DNA of 8,961 nucleotides, taken from positions 1 to 8,961 of the forward strand of contig CAZYVU010000064.1 of assembly GCA_964651435.1 (NCBI GenBank). The letters are read 5' to 3'. The notes below the pieces were generated by a model that was not told the DNA's origin, did no database searches, and was given only the letters and a program-made list of their open reading frames with translations. The first letter of the stretch is position 1. Each line of letters opens with the position of its first letter. Shown here in pieces: positions 6,729 through 8,961 of this stretch. Source of the DNA: CAZYVU01 sp964651435. Lineage in GTDB: Bacteria; Desulfobacterota; Syntrophorhabdia; Syntrophorhabdales; CAYQXL01. Both the position numbers and the translations under genes were made by a program.

Positions 6729-6793
6729 GTTCTCCTATCCTTACGTTTCACGGGTTGTGCATTTGCGAACAAAATTCTCCATACAGGATTGAT

Positions 6794-8728
6794 ATGGGAT
6801 TACTATGGATCAATGATGTTTCGATAGCCTTCGGCGGGCCGCCGCTCTTGGATGGCGCTACGCTCCAGATCGAGGCCGGCGAAAGGATCGGCCTCCTGGG
6901 ACGAAACGGCTCCGGTAAGTCGACCTTTATGAAGCTCCTGGCGGGCGACGTTGTTGCCGACTCAGGGCAGATTGTTCGGAGCGGCGATGTGAGGGTGGCC
7001 ATGCTTCCACAGGATGTCCCCGACGACCTGCCGGGAACGATCTACGACGTCGTTGCCTCGGGCAGCAGGGAACATGTGGAGCTGCTCAGCGAATACCACG
7101 AGCTTACGTTTCGGATCGGCCACGGCGGCGACAGCAGCCTCTTGAAAAGACTTGAAGAGGTGCAGCACCGCATAGAGGCGTGCGGCGCCTGGCAGCACCA
7201 CCAGAGAGTCGAAACGGTGCTCGCAAGGAGCGAGTTGGACGGAAATGCCGAGTTCCGGGTTCTCTCTGCTGGTCTGAAACGGCGCGTTTTTCTGGCCAGG
7301 GCCATGGTGCATGAGCCCGACCTCCTGCTCCTTGACGAGCCCACCAACCATCTCGATATAGCCACAATCCTCCGGCTTGAGGATGTTCTCCTCAGCTACG
7401 AAAAAACACTTATGTTCGTCACCCATGACAGGGCCTTCTTGCAGAGAGTGGCAACGCGGATCGTAGAGATCGATCGGGGGCGCCTCACATCCTTCGCCTG
7501 TGATTACACAACCTACCTCGAACGGCGCCAGGCCTTGCTGGAAGCGGAAGAAAAAGAGCGGCACGAGTTTGACAGAAAGATGGCCAAAGAAGAGGTCTGG
7601 ATCAGGCAAGGCGTGAAGGCGCGTCGCACCCGCAACGAGGGCAGGGTGCGGGCCCTCATGGAGATGCGCCGGGAGCGGGCGCGCAGGCAGGAGCAGGCAG
7701 GGGTTGCCCGCCTCTCCATTCAGGAGGCCCAACGGAGCGGCCGCATGGTTGTCGATGCCGAAACAATCGGCTTCGCCTGGAACGGTAACAAGATCATAGA
7801 AGCCTTCTCCACCACCATCATGCGGGGCGATAAAGTGGGCGTCATCGGACCGAATGGGTCAGGAAAGACCACCCTTCTCAGAATACTTTTGGGTGAACTG
7901 ACGCCACAACAAGGAAAGGTTCACCTGGGTGCCGGGATCAGCGTGGCCTACTTCGATCAACTCCGGGCGCAGCTCGACGAGACGAAGACCCTCAGGGAGA
8001 ATGTTGCCGAGGGCAGCGATACCGTCGTTGTGGGCGGGGTCTCGCGGCACGTCATGGGATACCTTCAGGATTTCCTCTTTTCGCCCGGCCGGATCATGGG
8101 GCCTGTCAGCTCGCTCTCCGGCGGCGAGCGGAACCGCCTGCTTCTTGCGAAGCTCTTTGCCGTACCCTCCAACGTTCTTGTCCTTGACGAGCCCACCAAC
8201 GACCTTGATGCCGAAACCCTGGAGCTACTCGAGGACCGCCTTCTCGAATACAGCGGAACCATTCTGCTGGTCAGTCATGACAGAGAGTTTCTCAACAATG
8301 TGGTCACCTCCACGATTGTTTTTGAGGGTGAAGGAAGCCTTAGGGAATACGTGGGCGGCTATGATGACTGGCTACGACAGAGGAAGGAACCGGCTGAAAC
8401 GGTAAAGCCGGCGAACCCGAAGGATGAGGGGCGTAAGAAGCCGAGGCCGCCCAAGGAAAAACAAAAGTTAACCTTCAAGGAAGCCCGGGAGCTCGCTGCT
8501 CTGCCCCAAACAATCGAAGCCCTGGAAGAGGAGAAGCAGCTCCTCCTGGGGACCCTCAATTCTCCTGAGTTTTACGCCGGCCATGATCTGGCCAAAATAC
8601 ATGGAGCCAACAACCGGTTGGAGGCGCTGGAGAAGGAGTTGGATGAGGCGTACCGTCGCTGGGACGAACTGGAAAGCATGGCAGCAAGATTAGCCGCCCA
8701 GCCGGACAGGCAGCCTTCACGAGAGTGA
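6794..8728 (+). CDS. uup: ABC-F family ATPase Uup
   Basis: This is a cytoplasmic protein of 644 residues (E. coli Uup is 635) with twin ATP-binding cassettes and no membrane segments. NBD1: Walker A GRNGSGKST (36-44), signature LSAGLKRR (158-164 region), Walker B LLLLDEPTNHLD (177-188), switch THDR (H211). A charged, helical interdomain linker (about 240-310, RQGVKARRTRNEGRVRALME) matches the tRNA-contacting linker of ABC-F factors. NBD2: Walker A GPNGSGKTT (352-360), signature LSGGERNR (441-448), Walker B VLVLDEPTNDLD (461-472), switch SHDR (H495). A Lys/Pro-rich tether (530-560) leads to a C-terminal coiled coil (about 560-635), the Uup-type domain. ABC-F proteins act on ribosomes. Uup has also been linked to precise transposon excision and DNA binding through its C-terminus. 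The start at 6794 is favoured by AGGA 5 bases upstream and by alignment of MGLLWINDVS with family N-termini; an upstream TTG at 6755 is unlikely. Confidence 0.92.
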   Translation: MGLLWINDVSIAFGGPPLLDGATLQIEAGERIGLLGRNGSGKSTFMKLLAGDVVADSGQIVRSGDVRVAMLPQDVPDDLPGTIYDVVASGSREHVELLSEYHELTFRIGHGGDSSLLKRLEEVQHRIEACGAWQHHQRVETVLARSELDGNAEFRVLSAGLKRRVFLARAMVHEPDLLLLDEPTNHLDIATILRLEDVLLSYEKTLMFVTHDRAFLQRVATRIVEIDRGRLTSFACDYTTYLERRQALLEAEEKERHEFDRKMAKEEVWIRQGVKARRTRNEGRVRALMEMRRERARRQEQAGVARLSIQEAQRSGRMVVDAETIGFAWNGNKIIEAFSTTIMRGDKVGVIGPNGSGKTTLLRILLGELTPQQGKVHLGAGISVAYFDQLRAQLDETKTLRENVAEGSDTVVVGGVSRHVMGYLQDFLFSPGRIMGPVSSLSGGERNRLLLAKLFAVPSNVLVLDEPTNDLDAETLELLEDRLLEYSGTILLVSHDREFLNNVVTSTIVFEGEGSLREYVGGYDDWLRQRKEPAETVKPANPKDEGRKKPRPPKEKQKLTFKEARELAALPQTIEALEEEKQLLLGTLNSPEFYAGHDLAKIHGANNRLEALEKELDEAYRRWDELESMAARLAAQPDRQPSRE

Positions 8729-8961
8729 TGGGCGCATTGCCGCATCGATTGGGCCGCGTGGACCCGGAAGCGGGAATACCCCGGCAACTGGGTGGCGAAC
8801 TTCGTGCTCGGCGACGGCACGGCCTTCGACTACGGCTACGATTACACCGAATGCGGGGTCGTCAAGTATTTCAGGGCCCAGGGGGCTCCGGAACTCGCCC
8901 CCTATTTCTGCCTCAACGATTTCCCGAAAAGCGCCGTCGACGGTTCAGGCCTCTCCCGCAC
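8729..8961 (+). pseudogene. 5'-truncated L-2-amino-thiazoline-4-carboxylate hydrolase-type fragment
   Basis: The frame immediately after the uup TGA stays open to the window end and translates to a clearly protein-like, Trp/Tyr/Cys-containing sequence. It includes WAAWTRKREYPGNWV, FDYGYDYTECGVVKYF and APELAPYFCLNDFPKS. From memory this matches the C-terminal half of the ATC hydrolase family (L-2-amino-thiazoline-4-carboxylic acid hydrolase, PF14196-type), including the DYTECG segment with its conserved Cys. Such proteins normally carry a further N-terminal region of 100 residues or more, but that space is occupied by uup. There is no ATG in frame; the first in-frame GTG is at 8792, inside the conserved part. 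It is therefore best read as a remnant missing its 5' end, with its 3' end outside the window. No ribosome site is evident. Alternatives are a short gene starting at GTG or a frameshift in the uup tail. Confidence 0.55.

Noticed and set aside
6447..6793. Hidden + strand protein gene between permease and uup
   Set aside because: The one open + strand frame gives an Arg/Ser-rich sequence lacking a ribosome site, and it crosses the uup promoter and start.
6962..7732. 256-codon open frame on the - strand inside uup
   Set aside because: It lies fully within the uup coding region, whose motifs are intact. Its translation shows no recognisable motif.
8726..8728. Selenocysteine or programmed readthrough at the uup TGA
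   Set aside because: No convincing SECIS-like hairpin was seen right after the TGA, and the residue would fall between unrelated proteins. A deletion junction is the simpler explanation.

Overview
The window is about 9 kb of dense bacterial DNA, visibly GC-rich. It holds five intact protein genes, a clipped tRNA gene at the left edge and a gene fragment at the right edge. Gene families and composition fit an anaerobic Deltaproteobacterium (Desulfobacterota, for example a Syntrophorhabdus-like lineage). That placement is an inference from gene content, because no phylogenetic marker is present. I see no mobile element, CRISPR array or phage gene.

Left block (1-3780): the 3' part of a tRNA-Leu(UAA) on the + strand is followed by two genes on the - strand. 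The first transcribed is a YprA/MrfA-type superfamily 2 helicase with a C-terminal four-cysteine zinc site. It overlaps by ATGA with a YprB/MrfB-type DEDD exonuclease carrying a C-terminal TPR-like region. In Bacillus subtilis the orthologous pair performs a UvrABC-independent excision repair of mitomycin-type DNA damage, so this is most likely a two-gene DNA repair operon.

Middle block (3781-6446): a roughly 360-bp divergent intergenic region holds an AT-rich core, a 12-bp perfect palindrome and a short direct repeat. It separates the repair operon from a two-gene + strand operon. That operon encodes a lipoprotein with two tandem Cache ligand-binding domains and, 12 bases later, an NCS2 (SLC23-type) nucleobase permease. 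By motif alignment the permease has lost the TM8 glutamate (now Lys) and the TM10 Glu/Gln (now Ser) that bind uracil or xanthine in studied members. I read the pair as a possible surface-sensor or binding-protein plus transporter module for an unidentified, possibly anionic, ligand. This is the most unusual thing in the window.

Right block (6447-8961): after a probable terminator and an intergenic stretch with an extended -10 promoter lies uup, a full-length ABC-F ATPase with the C-terminal Uup coiled-coil domain. Immediately after its stop codon, in the same frame, comes open sequence that reads as the C-terminal half of an L-2-amino-thiazoline-4-carboxylate hydrolase-type protein with no start codon of its own. 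It is probably a 5'-truncated remnant, cut by the window edge.
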